Of a DNA stretch of 64,000 bases, positions 54,834-63,551 are shown in pieces. The DNA is taken from assembly GCA_038212095.1 (NCBI GenBank), contig JBBQUW010000004.1, positions 1-64,000 on the forward strand. Direction: 5' to 3'. How positions within the stretch are numbered: the stretch's first letter is position 1; each line of letters opens with the position of its first letter. This DNA is from JAICYJ01 sp038212095 (lineage in GTDB: Bacteria; Actinomycetota; Thermoleophilia; Gaiellales; JAICJC01). Both the position numbers and the translations under genes were made by a program. The notes below the pieces were generated by a model, which saw nothing but the letters and a program-made list of their open reading frames with translations, had not been told where the DNA came from and did not search any database.

Positions 54834-55250
54834 ATGGCAGTCACGTTGCGCGATTTCATGACCACGGAGGACGTGCTCACGATCCCGGCCGATACGACGC
54901 TCGGCCAGGCGGCCAGGTTGATGCGGGCCCGCAACGTCGGCGCCGCCGTCGTGATGGAGGGATCGCGGATCGCCGGTATCTTCACCGAGCGTGACCTGTT
55001 GCGGGCGATCGCCGACAGCCGGCACCCCGATCAGGGGCAGGTGCAGTCGTACATGACGCCAGACCCGCTGACGCTGCCGCCTGACCACTCCCCCAGCGAG
55101 GCCTCGCGGATCATGAGCGAACGCCGCTTCCGGCACATCCCGGTCGTCGAGGGCGACACGCTGGTCGGCATCATCAGCATCCGCGACCTGATGGGCGCCG
55201 GACTGCAGATGCCGTTCGACGACGCCCACGTCGGTAGCGACTTCCCGTAG
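54834..55250 (+). CDS. Two-CBS-domain protein
   Basis: 138 residues from ATG 54834 with GGAAGGA site. Tandem CBS domains: TLRDFMTTEDVLTIPADTTL ... VVMEGSRIAGIFTERDLLRA and QSYMTPDPLTLPPDHS ... IPVVEGDTLVGIISIRDLM. Such stand-alone CBS proteins bind adenine nucleotides and modulate partners. The stop codon sits inside REP copy 2. Confidence 0.92.
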   Translation: MAVTLRDFMTTEDVLTIPADTTLGQAARLMRARNVGAAVVMEGSRIAGIFTERDLLRAIADSRHPDQGQVQSYMTPDPLTLPPDHSPSEASRIMSERRFRHIPVVEGDTLVGIISIRDLMGAGLQMPFDDAHVGSDFP

Positions 55251-55375
55251 GGGTCAGACCCTCCGCGGGCGGCGTTGCCATCTTGTGGCACCGCCGTCAC
55301 GCGGGCGCGCACCGGCACGGGGAGGGGTCAGACCCCTCCGCGGCGGTCGTTGCACTGTTGTTGTGGCGTTGCCAC
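55249..55375. repeat. REP-like extragenic palindromes, copies 2 and 3
   Basis: Copy 2 starts at 55249 (AGGGGTC-A-GACCCT, one C short). Copy 3 is at 55323-55337 (AGGGGTC-A-GACCCCT). Both continue TCCGCGG, then CGTTGC and TTGTGG-like tails, like copy 1 at 22018. Tandem arrangement 74 bp apart, immediately after the CBS gene. Confidence 0.75.
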
Positions 55376-55790
55376 ACCGGTAACGACCGCGTTGCGCCTT
55401 TCGGGGGATCGCGCAAGCGGTCCGGCCGTCGCATGCTGTGACCACAGTGCTCCTGCCCCGCCTCACGGCTCCCTGCGAGGTATCGGTCAGTCCGGGCCAC
55501 GCCGGTCCGCGGCTGGGTGGGAAGCATTCCGTGATCTGAGGCGGCGCCGCCCACCCGACTCGCTCCACGACGTTCTGGGACAACGTCGCGCAGCGGACTG
55601 CGGGTGAGGGCGCAGGCCCCGCCCGATCGGCGGCGCCGCCCAGGTCGTGCCTCCGCCCGCCCGAGCCGCCAGCGGAAATCCGTCCCCGGCCTGGAGACGT
55701 ACTGTTCGTGATGAGCATCATCGCGACAACATTTCCGCAAGCTGCGCCGCGCCTTCTGGCGGAGCCACGCAGCGTGAGGAGCCAATCCTC
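55376..55790. other. Intergenic region before the sigma gene
   Basis: About 415 bp. Frames are open because of GC content but show no ribosome site or family. An alternative sigma start at ATG 55708 would use part of it, but that adds an unlikely N-terminal extension. No RNA gene was recognised. Confidence 0.5.
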
Positions 55791-55796
55791 TAGGCT
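55791..55796 (+). promoter_or_regulatory. -10 element of the sigma gene, leaderless type
   Basis: TAGGCT ends 7 nt before the GTG at 55804, without a ribosome site between. It favours that GTG over the ATG at 55708. Confidence 0.5.
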
Positions 55797-55803
55797 GATC
55801 GGC

Positions 55804-56361
55804 GTGGATATCGCGGCCCTGAGCGACGAGGACCTCCTGGAGCGCGTGGCGCGGGAACGCGACGCCGAGGCCTTCGAGCAGCTCTATTCACGCTACTCGC
55901 GGGCCGTGTATTCGGTCGTTCGGCGGTCGCAGGCCGATCACGGTCGCAGCGAGGACGTTGTGCAGGAGGCCTTCACCTCGGTCTGGCGCTCGGCCAGGGG
56001 CTACCGGCGCGAGCGCGGATCGGCCTCCGGCTGGCTGTTTGCGATCGCCCGCAACGCGTCCGCCGACTCGCTGCGAGCCCGCCGCGCCGTCACCGTGGCC
56101 GACCCTCCCGACCAGGCAGATCCCGCGCCCGGGCCGGATCAGCGGACGGCCGCCGAGCTGGAAGCGTTCGCCGTCCACAGCGCGGTGGATGCTCTGCCCC
56201 AGCGCGAGCGTGAGGTGATCGAGTTGGCGTACTTCTTCGGCCTCTCTCAGAGCGAGGTCGCCGACCGGCTGTCGCTGCCTCTGGGCACCGTCAAAACGCG
56301 AACCCGCAGCGGGCTCGCGCATCTGGCGGAGCGACTGGCCGGCGAGCGGGTGGTGCTATGA
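55804..56361 (+). CDS. ECF RNA polymerase sigma factor (SigK/SigL-like)
   Basis: 185 residues from GTG 55804. Region 2: FEQLYSRYSRAVYSVVRR ... DVVQEAFTSVWRSARGYRRERGSASGWLFAIARN. Region 4: LPQREREVIELAYFFGLSQSEVADRLSLPLGTVKTRTRSGLAHL. The stop overlaps the anti-sigma gene start (ATGA), the usual sigma/anti-sigma pairing. Confidence 0.92.
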   Translation: MDIAALSDEDLLERVARERDAEAFEQLYSRYSRAVYSVVRRSQADHGRSEDVVQEAFTSVWRSARGYRRERGSASGWLFAIARNASADSLRARRAVTVADPPDQADPAPGPDQRTAAELEAFAVHSAVDALPQREREVIELAYFFGLSQSEVADRLSLPLGTVKTRTRSGLAHLAERLAGERVVL

Positions 56362-56924
56362 ACGACGAGACGACCTTCAACGAGGTGGAAGAGATGCTGC
56401 GCGCCGCGGGGCCGATCGAGACGCCGCCGGCGCATCTGCGCGCTGCCGCCCGCGACGCTGCGCTGGGTGCTGGTGACGTCGTGCGGCTGCGTCCGCCGGT
56501 GAGGATGGACGGCCGCGTGGCCCGCGTCCTGCTGGCCGCGGCCGTGCTGACCGCATCCGCGCTGACGGCGCTCGTGATCGGCGTCGGTGGCAGCCGGCTG
56601 ACGATCGAGCATCACATCAACCTGAGCGGCGCTCCGTCTGCCGCCGCCGCCTCTGCCGTGATCGACGTGGGCGCCGCCGACGGTGCCGTGCGGCCGCTGG
56701 TGCTCCACGTCAGTCGACTCGCTCCCGCCCCAAAGGGGGCCTACTACGAGCTGTGGATGCAGACCGGTGCCGGCGACCCGACCGGGATGGTCGCGTTCAA
56801 CACGGACTCCGGTGGCGGCGTTGTCGCGCAGACGACGATGCCTGCGGACATGGGCTGGAGCCGTTGCTGGGTGACGCTCGAGTCGGCCGACGGCCATCGC
56901 TCGACCGTGCTGCGCGTGGCCTGA
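56358..56924 (+). CDS. Anti-sigma factor, RskA C-terminal-like
   Basis: 188 residues. The short cytoplasmic N-terminus (NEVEEMLRAAGPIETPPAHLRAAARD) is followed by one membrane helix (VARVLLAAAVLTASALTALVIG, about 55-78). The extracytoplasmic domain contains GAYYELWMQTGAGDPTGMVAF, matching RskA-type anti-sigma domains. No zinc HxxxCxxC motif. It would hold the upstream sigma factor at the membrane. Confidence 0.87.
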   Translation: MNDETTFNEVEEMLRAAGPIETPPAHLRAAARDAALGAGDVVRLRPPVRMDGRVARVLLAAAVLTASALTALVIGVGGSRLTIEHHINLSGAPSAAAASAVIDVGAADGAVRPLVLHVSRLAPAPKGAYYELWMQTGAGDPTGMVAFNTDSGGGVVAQTTMPADMGWSRCWVTLESADGHRSTVLRVA

Positions 56925-57027
56925 GCCCGCGGGCTGGGGCACGAAGTACACCCGAACGGGGGTGGCGTCGGCACCTGTCAGGGTGCCATATGAGACAGCG
57001 GTGTACCACTCCCCCAAGGAGATGTAC

Positions 57028-57120
57028 ATGAAGTTCAGGCTGTACAAGTCCGTGTACCTGCTGGCTCTGATGTCCGCGTTCGTCGTGGCGTCGGGTGCCG
57101 GTCACAAGTACACACCCTGA
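57028..57120 (+). CDS. 30-residue putative membrane or secreted peptide
   Basis: ATG 57028 is 6 nt after AAGGAG, an optimal ribosome site. The peptide is MKFRLYKSVYLLALMSAFVV then ASGAGHKYTP: a basic start, one hydrophobic helix and an ASGAG region that could be cleaved. A strong hairpin follows at 57143. It is 100 nt after the anti-sigma gene on the same strand. Function unknown. Confidence 0.6.
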   Translation: MKFRLYKSVYLLALMSAFVVASGAGHKYTP

Positions 57121-57142
57121 CACGTGGTCAGGATCTGATCAT

Positions 57143-57173
57143 GGGGCTCGTCCGGCCTGGCCGGGCGAGCCCC
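57143..57173 (+). terminator. Hairpin after the peptide gene
   Basis: GGGGCTCG (57143-57150) pairs with CGAGCCCC (57166-57173), with a further inner CCGG/CCGG pairing in the loop. No T-tract, as is common in high-GC actinobacteria. Confidence 0.6.
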
Positions 57174-57294
57174 AAGGTCGCTCCACCTCCCCGCCGGTCA
57201 GAGTCCGTGGCCGGTCGTGCTTTGGAACTGAGTCCCACTTGCCGATAGGTCTGTCCGTGAATGGCCACGATCTGTTCCCGTCCGGTGTCGCCCG

Positions 57295-59550
57295 GTGAGC
57301 TCCGCCGTCCGCCGGTACAACTTCGCGCTTAGCACCCTGTTCTGGGTGGCGATTGCGCTCACCTTCGGAAAAGGCTCGCTCGCGATTGGCCATCCGATCA
57401 CGGTGGTGGCGCCTCTGCTGGGGCTCGCGATCGCTGCCGAGGCGTTGGTCGTAGCCCGCGCCGACAGCAGTGCCTCATTCTCGGTGGCGGCACACATCGC
57501 CACCGCCATTCTGTTCGGTCCACTGGCTGCAGCTCTGGTGGCGGCGATCGCCGTGATCGTGGTGGACGGTTTGCGGATGGGGCCGCACCCGGCGGTGTTC
57601 CTCAACTCGACGATCTTCGGGTTCGCGGCATGGGCCGGAGGGCTCGCATTCTTGCTCACCGGGGGTACCACCGGCACGCTGGAGACGCGAGACGTACTCC
57701 CGGTGATGGTGCTGATCGCGACCCGCTTCCTGGTCAACGAGGTGCTGCTCTCGGTAGCGATCTCGATCGATCGTGGGCGGGCGTTGTTCCAGGTGTTGCG
57801 GGACGATGTGCGCGACATGCTCGGTGCCGCAGTGGGTGAGGGCTGTCTGGGCGTCCTGGTCGCATTTGGGTACAGCGATCGAAGCTGGCTGATCTTGCCG
57901 TTCCTGATCCCGCTGCTGGCGGCGCTATACCAGTCGCAGCTCAACTTCGAGCGCCTCAAGAGCGAGACAGCGGCTGCCCTCAACTCGTTCGCCGGCGTGA
58001 TCGACGAGCGGGATCCGAGTACGGCGCAGCACTCGGAGCGAGTTGCCGAGTACGTCGAGCGGTTCGCCGAGGCGATCGCGCTGCCCGATCAGGAGGCGAC
58101 CCGATTGGTCGCCACGGCACGCTTCCACGATCTGGGAAAGGTGGCGGTCGACGTCTCGACGCTCTCCAAGCACGGTCGCCTGAGCGACGACGAGCTTCGG
58201 TCGATCCGCAGCCACCCGCGGCTCTCCGCCAGGCTACTCTCGCCGTTCCACTTCGCGCAGGAGATGTCGCTGTACGCCGAACTTCACCACGAGCGCTACG
58301 ACGGCAACGGCTACTACTCTGTGCCGCAGCGCGACATTCCGGTCGAGGCGCACGTCCTGATCGTTGCCGACAGCTTCGACGCGATGACTTCGGCTCGCGC
58401 GTACCGCCCACCGCTGACCATGGCGGAAGCGGTGCAGGAACTGCGCGACAAGGCAGGCACGCAGTTCCACCCACTGGTCGCCAACGCCTTCTCGGCCATG
58501 ATCGAGGGGCAGCCGGTGCACACCGCGATGGGGCCTTCGCAGCTGGCAGCACTGCGCGCCGAGTTCGCGCGCATCCCGACGCTGCGGATACCGCGAGTCG
58601 GGGCGCTGCTCTCGCCATCCCTGCTTGCTGTTTGCGCCGCAGCTGCGACGCTGGGCGCGGTCGGCATCCCGGCCGTGCCGTGGCGAGTGGCAGCGGTGAC
58701 CGGGGCGCTCACGCTCGTCCTGGCCGCCATCACGCTGACCGAGTCGCTGCTGGCCCGGCGGCGCCGGCGGTGGGCCTGGTCGGCACTTGACGCGGTCGGA
58801 TCGGCTGAGGCTGCTCTGGAGGCCGCGGGAGTGGTCGGATCGCCGGTCTGGCTGACGTGGGTCGCGACCGACGAGCGGTACGAGCCGGTTGGTCGGGCGC
58901 AGGCGTCGCCCGGCGACGTCGCGGACATCTGTGGCCGAGCGCTGCGGGTCGGAGCTGGGGCGCAGGCGGGCGTGCTCGACAGCGGTGCACATTTTGCGAT
59001 CACGCCGGTCACCGGCACCGCTCCGCGGCTTGCCATCTGCTCTCCCAACCGGCTGTCGCGCTTCGAGCAGAAGCTGCTGTCCGAGGTCGCCGGACGCACT
59101 GCTCCAGAGCAGCCCGCCGGCCCGACCGAACAGGTGGATCTGAAACTGATCTCGGGCGACCAGCGGGCAGCAGAGGCGAGCACGCTGATCGGTACCGTGA
59201 TCATCGACCTGGACGTGTTCGAGAACGTGCGGGTCGCCGCTGGACAGCTGACCGCGGAGCGGGTCGTGGCCGATGCCGTGTCGCGTCTGCGCTCGCTGGT
59301 GCGGGCGGGAGACCTGGTGGAGCAGCTGGGTGAGGACCGGTTGGGGGCGCTCGTCACGGTGTCCGACCCTGGCCAGATCGAGGTTGTCTGCGAGCGAATG
59401 CGAGCAACGCTGAGCGAGGTGCCTGTCCCGCGCCGGGCCCCCGCCATCAACGCTCGGTTCGTCTACGGCGTCAACGTCGAGACCTCGGGCAACCGTGAGT
59501 TGGTAGAGGTACTGCATCGCCTGCTGGGCGAGCAGCGGGCGGCGGGCTGA
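57295..59550 (+). CDS. Membrane HD-GYP phosphodiesterase with degenerate GGDEF-like domain
   Basis: 751 residues from GTG 57295. Six or seven N-terminal membrane helices (about 8-215), an HD-GYP domain (about 225-400) with ARFHDLGKVAVDV near 277 and LHHERYDGNGYY near 331, two more helices (about 440-490), then a GAF-like linker and a C-terminal GGDEF-like fold (about 615-745). In the last, LDVFENVRVAAGQLTAE corresponds to the GGDEF helix region, but the signature reads QLGEDRLGALV, so cyclase activity is not expected. It probably hydrolyses c-di-GMP or a related nucleotide in response to a membrane signal. The next gene starts 1 nt after its stop. Confidence 0.88.
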   Translation: MSSAVRRYNFALSTLFWVAIALTFGKGSLAIGHPITVVAPLLGLAIAAEALVVARADSSASFSVAAHIATAILFGPLAAALVAAIAVIVVDGLRMGPHPAVFLNSTIFGFAAWAGGLAFLLTGGTTGTLETRDVLPVMVLIATRFLVNEVLLSVAISIDRGRALFQVLRDDVRDMLGAAVGEGCLGVLVAFGYSDRSWLILPFLIPLLAALYQSQLNFERLKSETAAALNSFAGVIDERDPSTAQHSERVAEYVERFAEAIALPDQEATRLVATARFHDLGKVAVDVSTLSKHGRLSDDELRSIRSHPRLSARLLSPFHFAQEMSLYAELHHERYDGNGYYSVPQRDIPVEAHVLIVADSFDAMTSARAYRPPLTMAEAVQELRDKAGTQFHPLVANAFSAMIEGQPVHTAMGPSQLAALRAEFARIPTLRIPRVGALLSPSLLAVCAAAATLGAVGIPAVPWRVAAVTGALTLVLAAITLTESLLARRRRRWAWSALDAVGSAEAALEAAGVVGSPVWLTWVATDERYEPVGRAQASPGDVADICGRALRVGAGAQAGVLDSGAHFAITPVTGTAPRLAICSPNRLSRFEQKLLSEVAGRTAPEQPAGPTEQVDLKLISGDQRAAEASTLIGTVIIDLDVFENVRVAAGQLTAERVVADAVSRLRSLVRAGDLVEQLGEDRLGALVTVSDPGQIEVVCERMRATLSEVPVPRRAPAINARFVYGVNVETSGNRELVEVLHRLLGEQRAAG

Positions 59551-59551
59551 G

Positions 59552-61855
59552 ATGATCATCGGGCTCGCGCTGCTCGTCGGCCTCTTGATCGCGTGGGCCC
59601 TGGGCGCGCGCCTCTCGAAACTGGCTGAGCTCCACTTCCGCGGCGATGCACTCGTGTTCGGCTCGCTCGCGGTTCAGCTGGCCGTGTTCACCCCGCTGCG
59701 CGCTGACGTACCGACCAGCTATGTGGTGCCGCTGCATCTGCTCAGCTACGCGCTGATCGTCGGCTTCTTCGTGCTCAACCTCCGCGTGCCGGGGTTCTGG
59801 CTGGTGGGCTTCGGCGTGATCTCGAACCTGCTGGTGATCGCGGTCAACGGCGGTCGCATGCCGGTGTCGCTGTCGACGTGGCGAGCGACTGGCAACGATC
59901 CGGGTCTGCTGATACGGCACGGCGTCGACGACAACAACGTGCTCGCGGGTGCGGGGACGCATCTGTCCTGGCTGGGCGACGTGTTCGCCCTCCCTCCCGG
60001 TGTGCCGTTCACCGCGGCCATCTCGATCGGCGATATTGCCATCCTGCTCGGCATGGTCGTGTTCGTCTACCGAGCCTGCGCGCCGCGACCGCCCGGTAAC
60101 CCGGTCAGTCTGCTCTCGCCTCTGCGCTCGACGGCCTTTCGCCGCGTCGTCTCGGGACGGCTTGTTTCGGGAGTCGGCGACTGGCTGACTCAGGCCGCTG
60201 TGTTGACGTGGCTGTATCAACAGACCCACTCGACCTACCTGATCAGCCTGTTCCTGGTCGGGCTCATCCTCAGTGTGACGCTCGGCGGATTGGCTTCCGC
60301 CCCGCTGCTTGACCGGGTCGGTGGCTTCCGGGTTCTGTCCGCCGTCGAGGTGCTGCGTGGAGGGCTCACGTTGCTGCTGATCCCGGCCGCAGTGGGCGGC
60401 CACGTCTACGTCGTCGTGGCCCTCTGTGCGCTGTCGTCATTCCTCTCGTCCGCGACAAAGCCGAGTGCGGCGGGCTTGGTGCCGGATGTCCTTCCGCCGG
60501 AGCTACTGCAGGCCGGGAACGCCCTGCACAACCTGGCACCGTCCGTGAACTCGATCGTCGGGGCCACCGCCGGCGGTTTCCTGGTGATTTCGTATGGAAT
60601 CGGCCCGGCCCTGGGCGTGGACGTCGTCACCTTCGTGGCTGCCGCTGCGCTGTACCGCTCGTTCTCGGGCCCCGGCTCCGTAACCGAGCCACGCTCGTCA
60701 AGCGACCACGTCTCGCGTCGCACGCTGCTGCGGGCAATGGTCCGCAGTCGCGTGGTGTTCTCGGTGACCGCGTCGTTCGCATTCGGCACAGGTGCTTTCG
60801 GGCTCATGAACGCGGTGACGGCGCCGTTGTTCGACCATCGGTACCACCAGCCCAACGCGTACGGCTTCGTTGCAGCGATGATCGGCGCCGGCTACCTGGT
60901 CGGCGAGACGCTGACCGGACACGTGCGACGGCACGCGGTCGTGCGCCGCTCCGTCAGCGTTGCCTTCCTGATCACCGGCGCAGCGGCCTGGTTGCTGGCA
61001 GACGCACCCACTGCCACCACCGCGTTCCTGGCGGCGTTTATGATCGGCGCGGCGGACGGCGTGACAGAGGTAGCGCACGACACGCTGATCCAGCTCCACA
61101 CGCCTCGTGAACTGCGCGCCGGCGTTTTTGCGATGGCCAACTCGATCGAGCGGGGCGGCATGGTTCTGGGCGTGCTCGCGGCACCGTTGCTGATGGCGGG
61201 ACGCTCATCCGAGTCCGTCGTGCGGCTGTCGGCGGGGATGCTCGTCGTCGGCGCAGGGATCGCGGCGTTGGGGCTGGTGCGGCGGATCGCGACCGACGAG
61301 GCGCTTGACGACCAGGCCGCCGAGCGGGCGCCGGGTATGGTCGGGCAGCCTGTGCGGCCGTTCGAACTGCTCGGCCGCGAGGGTGAGAGGTTGCCGGCGT
61401 CTGAGCTGGTTCATGTGGGCGCAGCGGTCGTCGTGGTGCTCGGTGAGGGAGAGAACCGCGAGCGGGAGGCGATGGTGCGTGATCTCGCCGACGGCATCCG
61501 CGCGCCCCACACCCTGTTTGTAATCGCACCTGACGGCTCACCGGTCGGCGAGCGCCTTTCGGCGGCACGCACGGCATCGGTGCTGGTGGACGGCGACGGC
61601 TCGGCCCATCGCGCGTTCGGCATCCCGCGGCATGGCGTCCGTCGCCGCTCGTTCGGCGGCGTGTTCGTGATCGACCCGCAGCTCGTGGTCAGGTTCAGTT
61701 TCGTGGCCGAGGGCCCGGAGCAGTGGATCCCGGCGACGTTCGCGCTCGGCCGGCTGTCCCGGATGACGGCCGCCGCGGCCCCCGAGGTGCGGGTGCTGAG
61801 GTCGGATCTGAACGGCACCTCGCAGCTCTTGCGGGCCGCTTCGGATCCCGTCTAG
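59552..61855 (+). CDS. DUF5317-MFS-thioredoxin-fold fusion membrane protein
   Basis: 767 residues. The first ~165 residues are a four-helix DUF5317-like membrane domain (NGGRMPVSLSTW is characteristic). Residues about 185-585 form a 12-helix MFS transporter like drug exporters (VVSGRLVSGVGDWLTQAAVL, PSVNSIVGATAGGFLVI). The last ~150 residues resemble a peroxiredoxin/thioredoxin fold (GQPVRPFELLGREGERLPASEL ... GGVFVIDPQLVVRFSF) without the redox Cys. Coupled to the HD-GYP gene. Substrate unknown. Confidence 0.8.
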   Translation: MIIGLALLVGLLIAWALGARLSKLAELHFRGDALVFGSLAVQLAVFTPLRADVPTSYVVPLHLLSYALIVGFFVLNLRVPGFWLVGFGVISNLLVIAVNGGRMPVSLSTWRATGNDPGLLIRHGVDDNNVLAGAGTHLSWLGDVFALPPGVPFTAAISIGDIAILLGMVVFVYRACAPRPPGNPVSLLSPLRSTAFRRVVSGRLVSGVGDWLTQAAVLTWLYQQTHSTYLISLFLVGLILSVTLGGLASAPLLDRVGGFRVLSAVEVLRGGLTLLLIPAAVGGHVYVVVALCALSSFLSSATKPSAAGLVPDVLPPELLQAGNALHNLAPSVNSIVGATAGGFLVISYGIGPALGVDVVTFVAAAALYRSFSGPGSVTEPRSSSDHVSRRTLLRAMVRSRVVFSVTASFAFGTGAFGLMNAVTAPLFDHRYHQPNAYGFVAAMIGAGYLVGETLTGHVRRHAVVRRSVSVAFLITGAAAWLLADAPTATTAFLAAFMIGAADGVTEVAHDTLIQLHTPRELRAGVFAMANSIERGGMVLGVLAAPLLMAGRSSESVVRLSAGMLVVGAGIAALGLVRRIATDEALDDQAAERAPGMVGQPVRPFELLGREGERLPASELVHVGAAVVVVLGEGENREREAMVRDLADGIRAPHTLFVIAPDGSPVGERLSAARTASVLVDGDGSAHRAFGIPRHGVRRRSFGGVFVIDPQLVVRFSFVAEGPEQWIPATFALGRLSRMTAAAAPEVRVLRSDLNGTSQLLRAASDPV

Positions 61856-61879
61856 GCTGGCTATACTCACGCCTTCTGC

Positions 61880-61952
61880 GGGGCTATAGCTCAGTTGGGA
61901 GAGCGCCTGGATCGCACCCAGGAGGTCAGCGGTTCGAATCCGCTTAGCTCCA
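61880..61952 (+). tRNA. tRNA-Ala (anticodon CGC)
   Basis: Acceptor GGGGCTA pairs with TAGCTCC (one G-T), discriminator A. D arm GCTCAGTTGGGAGAGC, anticodon stem CCTGG/CCAGG around ATCGCAC, T arm AGCGG-TTCGAAT-CCGCT. No encoded CCA. Phage-type genes begin right after it, so it is a likely prophage attachment site. Confidence 0.95.
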
Positions 61953-62050
61953 TCTCCGAATACCATTTCCGCTCAACCAAGCCAAACCTGGAATCCGATT
62001 TGGTGTGTTGGACGAGGGTACAGGATACCGAGTGGTGCCGTCTAGCGGTT

Positions 62051-62284
62051 CTAATCCACTTCGCCCAGCCATTCGCGCCTCTGGCGCTGTCTACGGGCAG
62101 CTGTGCGCGGTTGACACATCTCACAGGAGCAGCGATGTCCTAGGCTATCTGTGGCGTGTTGGTTGAGGGATATGGACGCCACGTAGTCCTGAGAGTCTGG
62201 CCAAATACGGTAATAGAGGGCGCGGCGTTTGAGGGCTATGCGCAGCCAGTGATGTCGTGTGTGAGCGCGGGTGTGTTTAGGCAT
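62051..62284 (-). CDS. Small basic CSCxMC-motif protein (phage-associated)
   Basis: 77 residues from ATG 62284, which lies 6 nt after GAAGG; the ATG two codons earlier has no spacing. It is very basic (MPKHTRAHTRHHWLRIALKRRALYYR) and has a CSCEMC cysteine cluster near residue 55, reminiscent of small CSCxMCG proteins common in phages and cyanobacteria. Probably nucleic-acid or metal binding; function unknown. Same strand as the other phage-type genes. Confidence 0.65.
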   Translation of the reverse strand: MPKHTRAHTRHHWLRIALKRRALYYRIWPDSQDYVASISLNQHATDSLGHRCSCEMCQPRTAARRQRQRREWLGEVD

Positions 62285-62421
62285 AGTCATCCTTCTCAAT
62301 AAGGCTCTAGTTGGCGTTCTAAGGGTAAGTCCAAAAAGGCAAGGGTAGGACCTGCCCCGGCCCTAGGATTCTCACAACTACCGTCCCTTGTGGGGAAAAC
62401 GCGCTTAGAATGAAAGCTCGG

Positions 62422-62483
62422 GGCCGTTGATTGATTCGGCTCAACGGCCAAAGCCTGCCCCCATTGAGGTCTACTTCAATGGG
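62422..62483 (-). terminator. Two hairpins after the phage-type gene block
   Basis: GGCCGTTGA (62422-62430) pairs with TCAACGGCC (62441-62449). CCCATTGA (62460-62467) pairs with TCAATGGG (62476-62483). They follow the minus-strand metallophosphoesterase gene and probably end its transcript. Confidence 0.6.
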
Positions 62484-62533
62484 CACCAGAAGACGCTTGC
62501 TTTTCTACAGGCGCAATCGCCAAAGCCTGGGCC

Positions 62534-63319
62534 TTAGTACGATTGAAGCCCGAGCCTCAGTTTTCCATCTTTGGCGGGGACTTCGTGGAGCATGAATGTG
62601 GGCGACTTCGTGCTGAACTCTCCGACAACGATACCTTGGTGCCAGTTTGGGATGCCAACTACATAGTCCGGGTCAAGGCGCATCAGGCCGCCCTGTTCCG
62701 CCCACTCACGCTGGACGTATCCGGCTTTTCGATAGACGCTTAATCTATGGGTGTGGCCTGAGATACCTGAGATACCAGCAGCCGTGAACTCGGCCTTAGC
62801 CGATGCCCCAGCCTCAGAGCGAAGCAAGCCGCCGTGCTTGACCAGAAACTCAGGTCGCAGCAGGAATCCCGCCCCAGGATGCCAGTTGATGTCCAACTCC
62901 CGGTACTTGAACAGGCTGGCAGGCTCCAAAGCCCGGAGGCTAGAGAGTGCCCTTGCGTTCTGCTTGACGAAGCTGACCATACGGGAATCGTGGTTGCCCT
63001 CGGTCTCGTCAATGATGGCATTGGGCGCAGCGAATCGGACGAGGGCGCGGAAGTTATTAGCTTCGTCAATCTCGTCCTGGAGGGAGTCCAGTCTCTCTAG
63101 TCCGGTGTTGAATCGTGAGATTTGGAACAGGTCGCAGATGTCACCATTGAGAACAACCCGGTGAGGCTGGAGAGCGGTGATGAGGTTGATAGCGCTGGCG
63201 ACTAGGCCAACGTCCTGGTATGGGAAGTGAACGTCAGACAGGAACACCACAAGTTCGGTGTCCTCTGTCGTCGATGGGATGACGAGGCGGGCTGCTCCGT
63301 GTCCCCAGGCTTCGGCCAC
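62534..63319 (-). CDS. Calcineurin-like metallophosphoesterase (phage-type)
   Basis: 261 residues from GTG 63319; a slightly later start is possible. Metal-binding motifs are LSDVHFPYQD, NGDICDL, EGNHDSRM and SGHTHRLSVY, in the right order. Phages often carry such enzymes for nucleic acid or nucleotide metabolism. The start follows the holin-like gene stop directly. Codon use is visibly less GC-rich than in the core genes. Confidence 0.88.
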   Translation of the reverse strand: MAEAWGHGAARLVIPSTTEDTELVVFLSDVHFPYQDVGLVASAINLITALQPHRVVLNGDICDLFQISRFNTGLERLDSLQDEIDEANNFRALVRFAAPNAIIDETEGNHDSRMVSFVKQNARALSSLRALEPASLFKYRELDINWHPGAGFLLRPEFLVKHGGLLRSEAGASAKAEFTAAGISGISGHTHRLSVYRKAGYVQREWAEQGGLMRLDPDYVVGIPNWHQGIVVGEFSTKSPTFMLHEVPAKDGKLRLGLQSY

Positions 63320-63540
63320 TTACGCCTGTGCACCATTTGACGGGGACAGGACATGCTGAACGGCACGGAGACCGGCGGTGCCAGCGCCCAGGAGAGCGGA
63401 GAAGGCAACAGCACGGAACACACCGAAGTTCGGAGCAGCTATACGCCCGGGAGAGTAAGTACGAGACTAGCCAGGAATGCCCGACTGAATGATGCAGCCA
63501 GTTTCTTCGCCAGAGGCGAGTCGGTAATAAAGTTGAACAT
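63320..63540 (-). pseudogene. Small holin-like membrane protein, frameshifted
   Basis: ATG 63540 has a strong AGGAGG site and gives FNFITDSPLAKKLAASFSRAFLASLVLTLPG, then a stop (TAG ending at 63439). One base later the frame resumes with AAPNFGVFRAVAFSALLGAGTAGLRAVQHVL to TAA at 63320. Joined, it is about 73 residues with a two-helix pattern seen in small phage membrane proteins between tail genes and lysis or enzyme genes. The shift lies in a CTCTCCCGGGC stretch near 63445. Real decay or a sequence error. Confidence 0.6.
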
Positions 63541-63551
63541 GGAACCTCCTA

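Noticed and set aside
61967..61979. TTCCGCTCAACCA after tRNA-Ala, also present at 342 and 15221 in the tRNA-Ser repeat
   Set aside because: A 13-nt match is expected by chance many times in a 64 kb window, and its orientation relative to the two tRNAs differs.
62005..62075. A possible degenerate tRNA (GCGGTTCTAATCC ... CCAGCCA)
   Set aside because: No matching acceptor or D arm could be drawn, and part lies inside the minus-strand CSCxMC gene.
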